Source: Sphingomonas sp. Leaf412 (GTDB lineage Bacteria > Pseudomonadota > Alphaproteobacteria > Sphingomonadales > Sphingomonadaceae). Taken from it: a stretch of DNA of 41,784 nucleotides. Positions 1 to 7,657 of the stretch are shown in pieces. The stretch spans positions 305,273 to 347,056 of the forward strand of contig NZ_LMQP01000004.1 of assembly GCF_001425405.1 (NCBI RefSeq), given 5' to 3'. Within the stretch, counting starts at the first letter, position 1; every line of letters begins with the position of its first letter. Below the pieces are notes generated by a model. The model searched no databases. It had not been told where the DNA came from and worked only from the letters and a program-made list of their open reading frames with translations. Both the position numbers and the translations under genes were made by a program.

Positions 1-45
1 GGCGAAGCCGCGGAAGGGTGAGGGCGGTATCGCCTGCCTTACATC

Positions 46-939
46 TCACGCATCCGGCAGCCACTCGCCAAGGATGGCGTTGACCGCCTCCGGCGCCTCC
101 TGCTGCACCCAGTGCGACACGCCCGGCAATCGCCGGATCGTGAGATCGCGGACGTAGCGGTCGGTGCCGTCGAGCGTTTCCAGCCCCAGCGCGCTGTCCG
201 CCTCGCCCCATATGACCAACGTGGGCACGTCCACGCGCCCGCCGTTGTCCAGTTTCATGCGGTCGCGGTGCCGCGCGGCAGCGCGATACCAGTTCAGCAT
301 CGCGGTCATCGCGCCGGGCCGCTGCGCCGCGCGGGCGTAGACGTCGAGCGCCGCGTCGGGAAAGCGCGCCTTGTCCACCGCCATCCCGCGGAACGCCTTG
401 CGGATGCCCGCCGCATCGCGCGCCAGCAGCATCCGTTCGGGCAGCCAGGGCAGCTGGAAGAACGCCATGTACCAGCTGCGGCGCCGCTGCGGCCACTTCC
501 GCAACGCCGCGGCGAAGCACATCGGGTGCGGCAGGTTCATCACCACCAGCCGCTCGACCGGCCGCGCCCGCTTGATCGCGAACATCCACGCGATCGCCCC
601 GCCCCAATCGTGCGCCACCAGCGTCAGCTTCGTCGCCCCGCTCGCGTCGAACAGCGCGGCGGCATCCGCGATCATCCGGTCCGCGCTGTAATCCGCGACC
701 GCGCCCGGTCGCGACGACGCGCCATAGCCGCGCTGGTTCGGCGCCCAGACGCGATATCCCTTCGCCGCCAGCAGCGGCATCTGGTGACGCCACGAATAGT
801 TCAGCTCGGGAAAACCGTGCAGGCACAGGATCAGGTGATCGCCCTCCCCCGCCTCCGCCACCTCGAACGTCAGGCCGTTGGCGGCGACCTCGCGGATGCG
901 GATGCCGCTGTCGGCGTCGGGGACCCAGCTCGCCGTCAC
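46..939 (-). CDS. Alpha/beta hydrolase, epoxide hydrolase-like
   Basis: A 297-residue alpha/beta-hydrolase fold enzyme of the epoxide hydrolase/haloalkane dehalogenase group. Visible landmarks are the oxyanion HGFPE at about residue 41, the nucleophile elbow AHDWGG with Asp111 as nucleophile (Asp rather than Ser points to epoxide or halide chemistry), a cap-domain region at 135-230, a candidate acid near Asp248 and the catalytic His276 in VSHW. No signal peptide, so it is probably cytosolic. The start is a GTG whose first four bases (GTGA) overlap the stop of the upstream EthD-type gene. An upstream in-frame ATG exists but would make an unrelated, Arg/Gly-rich extension. It is the last gene of a three-gene minus-strand operon with an EthD-type protein and an SDR, which suggests ring or terpenoid catabolism. 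The substrate cannot be told from sequence. Confidence 0.88.
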   Translation of the reverse strand: MTASWVPDADSGIRIREVAANGLTFEVAEAGEGDHLILCLHGFPELNYSWRHQMPLLAAKGYRVWAPNQRGYGASSRPGAVADYSADRMIADAAALFDASGATKLTLVAHDWGGAIAWMFAIKRARPVERLVVMNLPHPMCFAAALRKWPQRRRSWYMAFFQLPWLPERMLLARDAAGIRKAFRGMAVDKARFPDAALDVYARAAQRPGAMTAMLNWYRAAARHRDRMKLDNGGRVDVPTLVIWGEADSALGLETLDGTDRYVRDLTIRRLPGVSHWVQQEAPEAVNAILGEWLPDA

Positions 940-1247
940 GCCACCTTCCGGCTCAGCTGCACCTGCGGCACGACGCCCGAATAATTGACGACGTCGCCCT
1001 GCACCTCCGCCGATCGCGGCTGCGCCATCGCCTGCTGGAACGCCTCCATGGAGGCGAAGTCGACCTGCGCGATCGTGGAAAAGGCGGGATCGCCCGACAG
1101 GCCGGCGAGCGCGTGGTGGACGCTGACCACCGTCACCGCATCGCCCCACACCTCCTTCAGCAACGGCACGTGCGTGGCGGTGAAATACGCCTCGTCGAAC
1201 GGCTTCTCGGCATCATAGGGATACAGCACCGTCATCGTCACCATCAT
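936..1247 (-). CDS. EthD-type small dimeric alpha+beta barrel protein
   Basis: A 103-residue protein resembling the EthD family, small ferredoxin-like dimeric alpha/beta barrels found beside ring-degradation and oxidation genes. The N-terminal half has the typical pattern of a beta strand (TVLYPY), then FDEAYFTATHVPLL with the conserved His, followed by VHHALAG and a second repeat with ASMEAFQQAM. It starts at an ATG that overlaps the stop codon of the upstream SDR (ATGA). A second ATG lies one codon later. It also overlaps the downstream hydrolase by four bases, so the three genes are probably translated together. The role is unknown; members have been proposed to act as accessory or carrier proteins or as small monooxygenases. 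Family assignment is by pattern only. Confidence 0.75.
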   Translation of the reverse strand: MMVTMTVLYPYDAEKPFDEAYFTATHVPLLKEVWGDAVTVVSVHHALAGLSGDPAFSTIAQVDFASMEAFQQAMAQPRSAEVQGDVVNYSGVVPQVQLSRKVA

Positions 1248-2017
1248 GCGTCTCCAAGGTAGCGGAACAGGTTGGGCTGGCCGGTCCACGCGGTCTGCCC
1301 GCCATCGGCGACCAGCACGGCGCCGGTGATATAGCTGGCGGCGTCGGACGCGAGGAAGGCGATCGCCTGCGCCATCTCCTCCGGCGTGCCCGCGCGGCCC
1401 ATCGGGATCGTCGCGTGCCACGCCGCCGCCAGATCGGGCAGCTGGGTCAGCCCCGCGGTGATCGGCGTCGCGATCAGGCCGGGACACAGCGCATTCACCC
1501 GCACGCCGTCGCGCGCGTGATCGATCGCCAGCGTCCGCGTGTAATTGATGACCGCGGCCTTCGCCGCGGCATAGGCGGAGAAGCCGTAGTCGCCGGCGAG
1601 GCCGGAGATCGACGCGGTGTTCACCACCACGCCCTTCGCCGCGATCAGGTGCGGCAGCGCGGCGCGGCAGGCGTAGAAGACCGCGTGCAGGTCGATCGCG
1701 ATCACGCGTTCCCATTCGACGGGGTCGAGATCGGGCGTCTTCCCGAAGCTGCCGATGCCCGCATTGTTGACCAGGACGTCGAGCCGCCCGTGGTCCGCGA
1801 CCGCCGCCGCGATCATCGCCTCCACCGCGCCGCGATCCGCGACGTCGACCGGGCAGGCGGTGCCGCCGATGTCCGCGGCGGTTTCCCACGCGGCATCGCC
1901 GTTCAGGTCCGCCACCACCACCGTGGCGCCGTCCTGCGCCAGCAGCCGCGCGGTCGCCGCGCCGATGCCCGATGCGCCGCCGGTGACGATCGCCACCCTG
2001 CCCTCGAACCGTCGCAT
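1244..2017 (-). CDS. Short-chain dehydrogenase/reductase (SDR)
   Basis: A 257-residue classical SDR oxidoreductase. It has the Rossmann dinucleotide motif TGGASGIG at about residues 12-19, ADLN after beta-2 (suggesting NAD(H)), NNAG for the central sheet, the catalytic Ser in NTASISG and the catalytic YAAAK, followed by the CPGLIATPIT cofactor loop. Length is normal for the family. The ATG at 2017 is preceded by a strong Shine-Dalgarno sequence (GGAGGAACC then ATG). First gene of an operon with the EthD-type protein and the hydrolase, and divergent from the acyl-CoA dehydrogenase pair, so a dehydrogenation step in breakdown of an alcohol or hydroxyacyl compound is likely. The substrate is not identifiable. 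Confidence 0.92.
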   Translation of the reverse strand: MRRFEGRVAIVTGGASGIGAATARLLAQDGATVVVADLNGDAAWETAADIGGTACPVDVADRGAVEAMIAAAVADHGRLDVLVNNAGIGSFGKTPDLDPVEWERVIAIDLHAVFYACRAALPHLIAAKGVVVNTASISGLAGDYGFSAYAAAKAAVINYTRTLAIDHARDGVRVNALCPGLIATPITAGLTQLPDLAAAWHATIPMGRAGTPEEMAQAIAFLASDAASYITGAVLVADGGQTAWTGQPNLFRYLGDA

Positions 2018-2094
2018 GGTTCCTCCCCCGACGCACGACGGTTGATTCGCCGCCGCGTCCGGCGCATCATAACTTTGGTTACGGAGGGGACGCA
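2018..2094. promoter_or_regulatory. Divergent promoter region of the catabolic block
   Basis: This 77-bp gap separates the SDR operon (minus) from the acyl-CoA dehydrogenase pair (plus) and must hold both promoters. A short dyad TAAC-TTTG-GTTA lies at 2070-2081, just ahead of the plus-strand ribosome-binding site GGAGGGG. It could be part of an operator, but the arms are only four bases long and no regulator gene is adjacent. Confidence 0.4.
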
Positions 2095-3117
2095 ATGACG
2101 GTCGAGGATGGCGGCTTCGGTCGCGCGGAAGCCGACGCGCTGCGCGACAGCGTGCGCCGGCTGCTCGCGGACCGTTGTACCGAGGCGGACGTGCGCCGGA
2201 TCATGGACACGCCGGACGGGCACGACCCCGCGCTATGGCGCGCGCTCGCGGACCTGGGACTGGCGGGGCTGACGATTCCGACCGCGCTGGAACTGGCGAT
2301 GGAGGAGGCGGGCGCGGCGCTGCTTCCCGCGCCGCTGCTGTCCTGCGCGATGGCGGCGGCGCTGCTGGCGGACGACCCGCTACGGGACGATATCGCGGAC
2401 GGTTCGCGGATCGCGACCGTCGCCTTCGCGGGTGCGCACGACTGGACCGGGCGCGGCGACGTGACGGTCGGCGACCGGGTCGCAGGCACCGCGCGGTTCG
2501 TGACCGATGCCGGGATCGCGGACGTCTTCCTCGTCGCCGCGGACGAGGGCGTGTTCGCGGTCGACCGCGCCGACGTCCGCGTCGTTCCGCTCCCCGTCTT
2601 CGACCGCACGCGGCGCATGGCCGACCTCACTTTCGACGCCCCCGTGAAGCAGGTAGCGGGCCCGGAGGCGATCGGCCCCGCGCACGACCTCGCCATCGTC
2701 GCGCTGGCGGGGGAGCAGGCGGGCGCGGCACGCGCGATGCTGGACCGCACGATCGCCTATGCGCGCGACCGCCACCAGTTCGGCCGCGCGATCGGCAGCT
2801 TCCAGGCAGTCAAGCACATGGCCGCCGACCTGCTGCTGGAGGTGGAAAGCGCCGTCAGCGCCGCGCGCGACGCCGCGCGCCAGGTCGAGGAGGACGCGCC
2901 CGGTCGCGACGCCGCGGTCGCGCTCGCCGCCTTCGCTTGCGCCGACGCCTTCGTCCGCGTCGCCGCCGACGGGATCCAGATGCATGGCGGGATCGCCTTC
3001 ACCTGGGATCACCCCGCGCACCTGTACCTGCGTCGCGCGCGATCGGGGGCGCAATTGTTCGGCGACGGCGACCGGTGGCGCGATCGCTACCTGACGGCAC
3101 TGGAGGCAGCGGCATGA
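2095..3117 (+). CDS. Acyl-CoA dehydrogenase, small subunit-like
   Basis: A 340-residue member of the acyl-CoA dehydrogenase superfamily, shorter than the usual 380-390 residues. The C-terminal half is clear: YARDRHQFGRAIGSFQAVKH (FAD-binding Arg and Gln), then DGIQMHGGIAFTWDHPAH near the end. In related short subunits the last motif usually reads TWEH, and the Glu is the catalytic base; here it is Asp. The N-terminal half is weakly conserved. The gene overlaps the second dehydrogenase by ATGA. Such pairs are known as alpha2beta2 enzymes (ChsE1-ChsE2 type of actinobacterial steroid side-chain degradation) in which only one subunit has a full active site. A similar heterotetramer is inferred here. 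Start ATG has the Shine-Dalgarno GGAGGGG. Confidence 0.9.
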   Translation: MTVEDGGFGRAEADALRDSVRRLLADRCTEADVRRIMDTPDGHDPALWRALADLGLAGLTIPTALELAMEEAGAALLPAPLLSCAMAAALLADDPLRDDIADGSRIATVAFAGAHDWTGRGDVTVGDRVAGTARFVTDAGIADVFLVAADEGVFAVDRADVRVVPLPVFDRTRRMADLTFDAPVKQVAGPEAIGPAHDLAIVALAGEQAGAARAMLDRTIAYARDRHQFGRAIGSFQAVKHMAADLLLEVESAVSAARDAARQVEEDAPGRDAAVALAAFACADAFVRVAADGIQMHGGIAFTWDHPAHLYLRRARSGAQLFGDGDRWRDRYLTALEAAA

Positions 3118-4289
3118 CCGACGATCACCTCATCGCCGAGGTAGACGCCTGGCTGGCCGCGCATTGGAAGGGCGCGCCCGATTCCCACGAGCAGTTCGGC
3201 CGCGATCCGCGCGCCGCATGGCTGGCGCAGGTAAGGGACGCCGGCTGGGCCGTGCCACGCTGGTCCGCCGACTGGTACGGCCGCGACCTGCCGGATGCGC
3301 AGGCGCGGCTGGTCGAGCGCGCCTTCGCCCGCGTCGGCGCGCCCGGCGCGGGGCAGGACCGCACGAACCTGTGGGCCAACACCGCGCTCGCGCACGCCAC
3401 CGATGCGTTCAAGCGCGAGGTCGTCCCGCAATTGCTGGCGGGCGAGGTCGGCATGTGCCTGCTGTATTCCGAACCCGGCGCGGGCAGCGATCTGGCCGCG
3501 GTCCGCACCCGCGCCGACAGGGTCGACGGCGGCTGGCGCGTGACGGGGCAGAAGGTGTGGACCAGCGGCGCGGCGGTGGCCGACTACGGCATGCTGATCG
3601 CGCGCACCGACTGGGACGTGCCCAAGCATCGCGGCATCAGCTTCTTCTTCCTGCCGATGAAGCAGGACGGCGTCACCGTCCGTCCGCTGCGCCAGATCAC
3701 GGACGAGGCGCATTTCAACGAGGTGTTCATCGACGACGCCTTCGTGCCGGAGGACAATCTGCTCGGCCCGCTGAACGGCGGCTGGGGCGTGTTGCAGACC
3801 GCGCTTGCCTACGAACGCTCGGTCATGGGCGACCGCGCGCGCGGGCCGCGATCGGGGGCGGGCGGGAACGACCTGCTGGCGCTGGCGCGCGAGGCGGGGC
3901 GGCTGGGCGATCCCGTCGTGCGGCAACGCGTGGCGCAGGCGATCGCTTGGCGCACGCTGAACGCGCTCAACACGCGCCGCGCGAAGGCGGAGATGGCGCA
4001 GGGCACGTCGTCGCCGATCATGTCGCTGGGCAAGCTGGCGATGAGCCGCATCCTGCACGAGGACGCGCGCGTCCGCACGTTGCTGCTGGGACCCGAAAGC
4101 CTGCTGGAAGGGCCGGACCATCCGCGCGCGGAGGACGCCAACTTCCTCGCGCTCAACGCCTATTTCACCTCGATCGGCGGCGGCACGGACCAGATTCAGC
4201 GCAACATCATCGGCGAACGCGTGCTGGGCCTGCCCAAGGAACCGGAGGTCGACCGGACGATAGCGTTCCGGGACGTGCGGGCGGGGTAG
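3114..4289 (+). CDS. Acyl-CoA dehydrogenase, large subunit-like
   Basis: A 391-residue FAD-dependent acyl-CoA dehydrogenase. Visible motifs are the substrate/FAD loop LLYSEPGAGSDLA, VTGQKVWTSGA, an ITDEAHFNEVFIDD segment typical of dehydrogenases for bulky substrates, and the C-terminal GGGTDQIQRNIIGERVLGLP. It would introduce the alpha-beta double bond into an acyl-CoA, passing electrons to electron-transfer flavoprotein. The start codon overlaps the stop of the preceding smaller dehydrogenase (ATGA), so the two are made together and probably associate. The context (SDR, EthD-type, hydrolase) fits degradation of a cyclic or branched carboxylic acid rather than straight fatty acids. The substrate is inference. 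Confidence 0.93.
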   Translation: MTDDHLIAEVDAWLAAHWKGAPDSHEQFGRDPRAAWLAQVRDAGWAVPRWSADWYGRDLPDAQARLVERAFARVGAPGAGQDRTNLWANTALAHATDAFKREVVPQLLAGEVGMCLLYSEPGAGSDLAAVRTRADRVDGGWRVTGQKVWTSGAAVADYGMLIARTDWDVPKHRGISFFFLPMKQDGVTVRPLRQITDEAHFNEVFIDDAFVPEDNLLGPLNGGWGVLQTALAYERSVMGDRARGPRSGAGGNDLLALAREAGRLGDPVVRQRVAQAIAWRTLNALNTRRAKAEMAQGTSSPIMSLGKLAMSRILHEDARVRTLLLGPESLLEGPDHPRAEDANFLALNAYFTSIGGGTDQIQRNIIGERVLGLPKEPEVDRTIAFRDVRAG

Positions 4290-4410
4290 CTCCCCTCCCT
4301 GAAAGGGAGGGGGCGGGTCGGACCTTCGAGATACGGCAAGGTCAGGGCGCGGAGCGAGCGTATCGCCCGGCCCGCACCCACCCCCAGCCCCTCCCTTTCA
4401 GGGAGGGGAG
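4290..4410. repeat. Palindromic repeat between convergent genes; likely bidirectional terminator
   Basis: The whole gap between the convergent dehydrogenase and formaldehyde dehydrogenase genes is an imperfect palindrome. Its ends are two hairpins that are reverse complements of each other: 4292-4312 (9-bp stem CCCCTCCCT, loop GAA) and 4388-4408 (same stem, loop TTC). Between them lies a GC-rich core. No T-tract follows on either strand, so intrinsic termination is only suggested. Related elements are familiar to me from sphingomonad intergenic regions, but that was not checked here. Confidence 0.75.
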
Positions 4411-4416
4411 CACGGC

Positions 4417-5523
4417 TCAATAGATCACCACGCTCCGGATGCTCTCGCCCGCGTGCATCAGGTCGAAGCCCTTGTTGATCTCCTCCAGCGTCAGCCGGTG
4501 GGTAATCATCGGATCGATCTGGATCATCCCGTCCATATACCAGTCGACGATCTTTGGCGTGTCGGTCCGCCCACGCGCGCCGCCGAACGCGGTGCCGCGC
4601 CAGTTGCGGCCGGTCACCAGCTGGAACGGACGGGTCGATATCTCCTTCCCCGCCTCCGCCACGCCGATCACGATCGACGTGCCCCAGCCGCGGTGGCAGC
4701 ATTCCAGCGCCTGCCGCATGACGTCGGTATTGCCCGTCGCATCGAAGCTGTAGTCCGCGCCGCCGTCGGTCAGCGCGACGATGTGCGCGACGATATCGCC
4801 GACATCTTTCGGGTTCGCGAAATGCGTCATCCCGAACCGGCGACCCCATTCCTCGCGATCGGGATTGATGTCGACGCCGACGATCATCTTCGCCCCCGCC
4901 AGCTTCGCGCCCTGGATCACGTTCAGCCCGATGCCGCCCAGCCCGAACACGACCACGGTGTCGCCCGGCTGCACCTTCGCGGTATGCACCACCGCGCCGA
5001 CACCGGTGGTGACGCCGCACCCGACATAGCAACTGGTGTCGAACGGCGCGTCGGTCCGGATCTTCGCCACCGCGATCTCGGGCAGGACGGTAAAATTGCT
5101 GAAGGTGGAACAGCCCATGTAGTGAAAGATCGGCTGCCCCTTGTACGAAAAGCGGGTCGTGCCGTCGGGCATCAGGCCCTTGCCCTGCGTCGCGCGGATC
5201 GCGGTGCACAGGTTGGTCTTGCCCGACAGGCACGACTTACACTGGCGGCATTCGGGCGTGTACAGCGGGATGACGTGGTCGCCGGGCACGACGCTGGTCA
5301 CGCCCGCGCCGACTTCCCGCACGATGCCCGCGCCCTCGTGCCCCAGCACGCTGGGGAACAGGCCCTCGCTGTCCAGCCCGTCGAGCGTATAGGCGTCGGT
5401 GTGGCAGATGCCCGTCGCCATGATCTCGACCAGCACCTCGCCCGCCTTCGGGCCCTCCAGGTCGAGTTCGACGATCTCCAGCGGCTTCTTCGCCTCGAAC
5501 GCGACGGCGGCTCTGGTCTTCAC
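4417..5523 (-). CDS. adhC: S-(hydroxymethyl)glutathione dehydrogenase / class III alcohol dehydrogenase
   Basis: A 368-residue zinc-dependent medium-chain dehydrogenase. In class III enzymes it oxidises S-hydroxymethylglutathione (formaldehyde plus glutathione) with NAD+, and can also reduce S-nitrosoglutathione. Seen: the catalytic zinc site [10 protein letters not shown] and GHEGAGIV, the structural-zinc cysteines in [26 protein letters not shown], and the NAD motif [18 protein letters not shown]. Length is normal. The start is GTG at 5523, chosen because AAGGAG sits about eight bases upstream. It lies 27 bp after the triheme cytochrome gene at the end of the oxidase operon, so it may be cotranscribed. 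A glutathione-synthesis gene (gshA) is also in this window but distant. Function is well supported at the family level. Confidence 0.93.
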   Translation of the reverse strand: MKTRAAVAFEAKKPLEIVELDLEGPKAGEVLVEIMATGICHTDAYTLDGLDSEGLFPSVLGHEGAGIVREVGAGVTSVVPGDHVIPLYTPECRQCKSCLSGKTNLCTAIRATQGKGLMPDGTTRFSYKGQPIFHYMGCSTFSNFTVLPEIAVAKIRTDAPFDTSCYVGCGVTTGVGAVVHTAKVQPGDTVVVFGLGGIGLNVIQGAKLAGAKMIVGVDINPDREEWGRRFGMTHFANPKDVGDIVAHIVALTDGGADYSFDATGNTDVMRQALECCHRGWGTSIVIGVAEAGKEISTRPFQLVTGRNWRGTAFGGARGRTDTPKIVDWYMDGMIQIDPMITHRLTLEEINKGFDLMHAGESIRSVVIY

Positions 5524-5550
5524 GGAATATTCTCCTTCGGGCAGGTCGCG

Positions 5551-6621
5551 TTACGGGGCGGCGGGCGCACCCGCAAGGTAACGCGCGAGCGGCTCGACCA
5601 TGTCCTCGGGAATGCGCCGCGCGATCACCGCCATCGCGTCCTGCGGTTTGCGCGCGTCCACGACCTCCTTCTCGCCACGCCAGTGCCACAGCCGTTGCGC
5701 GATATACTCGGCCTTCTGCCCCGCCAGCACCGGCTGACGCTTGCCCGCCGCGTGGCAACTGGCGCAGGCCGAAAGCTGGATCGCGGGCATTCCGCGCTCG
5801 ACGATCTCCCGCGCCCGTGCGCCGCCCGACGGCACCGCGCCCAGGCCCGGCATGGCCGCGAAATGCCGCGCCAGCGCGCGCCGTTCGTCCGCGGTCAGCG
5901 TCGCGGCGGCGTTCTGCATCACCGCGCTCGCCCGCCGGTTGGCGCCATAGTCCGCCAGCGCACGCTCCAGATACGCGGCGTCCTGACCGCCCAGCACGGG
6001 AATGTCGCCCTGCCCGCGCCCGCGTCCGTCCGGACCGTGGCACGCGACGCACCCCGCCAGCGTCCCGCTGCTCACCCCCGCCACGCCGACCGTCCCGGCC
6101 CCCGCCGCCTCGCCCGACAGCGCGCGATATTGCGCCGCGGTCAGGGAGGGCAGGCGGCGGACGAAGGCGACCATCCGCCGCACCTCGTCCGGGCGATCCT
6201 CCGCGCCCCAGGCGGGCATGCCCGTCATCTTCACCCCGTGCGTCAGGATCCAGTTGAGCTGCGTGTCGCTCCACTTGTCCGAATCCAGCCGGGTCAGGTC
6301 GGGTGCGGGGGGCGTCGCCTGCTGCATCACCGGCGACGGGCGGACACCCGGCGCACCGTGGCACGAGGCGCAGGCGGCGGCGAAATGTCCCGCCGCGCTG
6401 ACCAATTGTCCGTCGCGCGCGATAGGCTCGTTCGGCGAATCCAGCCACGCATGCGTCCGCACCGAATTGCGCATCGTCCAGTGCAGGAACCAGTCGGTCA
6501 CCGCCCAATGCCCCGACGACGCCGCGACCGTGATGACCCCCGACCATGCCGCCAGCAGGACGGCGGCGAGGATTGCGACCAGCGCCGCAACGACGCGTTT
6601 CCAGGTGATCCGGATCGTCAT
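5551..6621 (-). CDS. Membrane-anchored triheme cytochrome c
   Basis: A 356-residue c-type cytochrome with one N-terminal hydrophobic segment (about residues 10-33) that can serve as signal anchor. Three heme-binding CxxCH motifs are present at residues 84-88, 191-195 and 286-290, so the mature protein should carry three hemes in the periplasm. The first domain has a KMTGMPAWG axial-Met motif. The last two resemble the paired domains of cytochrome c4/c553-type proteins. The start overlaps the stop of ctaG (ATGA). Position at the end of a cytochrome oxidase operon suggests it donates electrons to the oxidase, perhaps from an alcohol or other periplasmic dehydrogenase; related triheme subunits occur in alcohol and gluconate dehydrogenases, but no such catalytic subunit is nearby. 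Role is inference; heme content is directly visible. Confidence 0.9.
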   Translation of the reverse strand: MTIRITWKRVVAALVAILAAVLLAAWSGVITVAASSGHWAVTDWFLHWTMRNSVRTHAWLDSPNEPIARDGQLVSAAGHFAAACASCHGAPGVRPSPVMQQATPPAPDLTRLDSDKWSDTQLNWILTHGVKMTGMPAWGAEDRPDEVRRMVAFVRRLPSLTAAQYRALSGEAAGAGTVGVAGVSSGTLAGCVACHGPDGRGRGQGDIPVLGGQDAAYLERALADYGANRRASAVMQNAAATLTADERRALARHFAAMPGLGAVPSGGARAREIVERGMPAIQLSACASCHAAGKRQPVLAGQKAEYIAQRLWHWRGEKEVVDARKPQDAMAVIARRIPEDMVEPLARYLAGAPAAP

Positions 6622-7256
6622 GTCGCAGGCTTTCGAAGCAGGGTGGACAGCAGCCACAGCCCGCCGAGGCAATAGCTCGCCCCGCCGACCAGCAGCATGA
6701 CGACGCCGCCCAGCTGCTGGTCCGCCAGCGCGTCCAGCCCCGGCGCGGGATGCATCGCCATCATCGCGTACAGGGGCCGCGGCGCGAGGCCGATCAGCGC
6801 GCCCAGCAGCGTCATGTGCATCGACGTCAGCAGCAACGCCGCCACGCCCGCCGCGGGTTGCGCGAACGCGGCGCGCCACAGCATAACGCCGACGCCGAGG
6901 AACATCGCCTGTTCGAGCAGCGCGACCGCGACCGACATGTCCGCGACGTCGCGAAGGGCGGGGACGTGCCACGCCCACACGATCGCGAACTCGACCGCCG
7001 CCCAGAGGAGGGGGGAGTTGCTGCCGCCCTCTTCCCCGCGGGAAGAGGGTTGGGTGAGGGGCAGCCACGAACGCAGCATTGTCTGGCGGCCCCTCACCCC
7101 GACGCTCTTCGCGGAGGATAGAGGGAGTCCGAAGGCCAGCACCGGCGCCGCCACCGCCACCGCGCTCATGTGCGCCGCCATATGCCCGGTCATCCCCAGC
7201 CCCGCGAAGGCCAGCACCGTCGCCACGATCGCGACCAGGATGCCGACCGCGGTCAC
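6618..7256 (-). CDS. ctaG: Cytochrome c oxidase assembly protein, caa3-type CtaG, with an in-frame repeat insertion
   Basis: A 212-residue polytopic membrane protein of the caa3_CtaG family, which is needed for making caa3-type oxidases. Seen: the conserved HMAAH at about residues 25-29, WAWHVPAL at 95-101, SMHMTLLG near 145 and five to six hydrophobic stretches. The start is GTG at 7256, overlapping the previous stop (GTGA); TTG at 7262 is an alternative. The oddity is residues about 45-80, a hydrophilic stretch between two membrane segments (LAFGLPL and LLWAAVEF) encoded by a palindromic repeat (see separate entry). The reading frame stays open, so the protein is probably made with a longer loop. 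Overlap with the next gene (ATGA) indicates tight coupling in the oxidase operon. Confidence 0.88.
   Translation of the reverse strand: MTAVGILVAIVATVLAFAGLGMTGHMAAHMSAVAVAAPVLAFGLPLSSAKSVGVRGRQTMLRSWLPLTQPSSRGEEGGSNSPLLWAAVEFAIVWAWHVPALRDVADMSVAVALLEQAMFLGVGVMLWRAAFAQPAAGVAALLLTSMHMTLLGALIGLAPRPLYAMMAMHPAPGLDALADQQLGGVVMLLVGGASYCLGGLWLLSTLLRKPAT
7022..7128. repeat. Palindromic repeat inserted inside ctaG
   Basis: A repeat of about 105 bp within the ctaG coding region. A hairpin with a 10-bp stem lies at 7027-7049 (CCCTCTTCCC, loop CGC). Beside it is a perfect 11-bp inverted repeat, GGGTGAGGGGC at 7052-7062 and its complement at 7089-7099. Then follows a degenerate copy of the terminal hairpin ending near 7124. 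The overall design (GGGAAGAGGGTTGGGTGAGGGG and its mirror image) is that of intergenic repeats I associate with sphingomonads. On the minus strand it is read without stop codons and adds roughly 35 residues to CtaG. Confidence 0.8.
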
Positions 7257-7657
7257 CGGCAATCCGTCAACATCAGCGCGGGCGCGGCAGTGAACAGGAC
7301 CGCCACGAAACTGAGCGCGGCCAGCAGCATCGTCGCCGCCGCGAGGAAGCGGAGCCGGTCGGTGTCGGTCGACCCGTCGTGCGGCGGCGGATCGCCCGGT
7401 CGCCGCGACTGGATCCACGCGATCGTCCCCGACGCGACGATCACCAGCAGCGCGATCGTCGTGCCCGCGACGAACGCCGCCGGAAACCGCGGGAAGCCCC
7501 CTGCCTTCGCGCAACTGATCGCGACCCACAGGTAGCAGAACAGGAAATGGACCGCCCACACCGTCGGCGGCACGATCAGCGTCCACAACGTCACCTTCAG
7601 CTCCAGGATGCGCGTGCGCAACCCGTCGCGCATCCGGCTGGGCTTCCGGTCGCTCAC
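7253..7657 (-). CDS. Small membrane protein of the oxidase operon, unknown function
   Basis: A 134-residue protein with three or four hydrophobic segments: about residues 21-45 (LWTLIVPPTVWAVHFLFCYL), 55-75 and 95-125. It begins with a charged, probably cytoplasmic N-terminus. The start is GTG at 7657, overlapping the stop of the subunit I+III gene (GTGA); the end overlaps ctaG in the same way. I do not recognise a named family. Its fixed place between the oxidase and the assembly factor CtaG suggests an accessory or assembly role in the oxidase, possibly a small subunit IV-like protein. That is inference from position alone. Confidence 0.8.
   Translation of the reverse strand: MSDRKPSRMRDGLRTRILELKVTLWTLIVPPTVWAVHFLFCYLWVAISCAKAGGFPRFPAAFVAGTTIALLVIVASGTIAWIQSRRPGDPPPHDGSTDTDRLRFLAAATMLLAALSFVAVLFTAAPALMLTDCR

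Noticed and set aside
1..45. Possible end of a plus-strand gene at the window start
   Set aside because: A stop codon occurs at 19-21 in one frame but too little sequence remains to support a gene.
4453..6675. Long plus-strand open frame opposite adhC and the triheme cytochrome
   Set aside because: Low-complexity Arg/His-rich translation with no domain; the minus-strand genes are clear.
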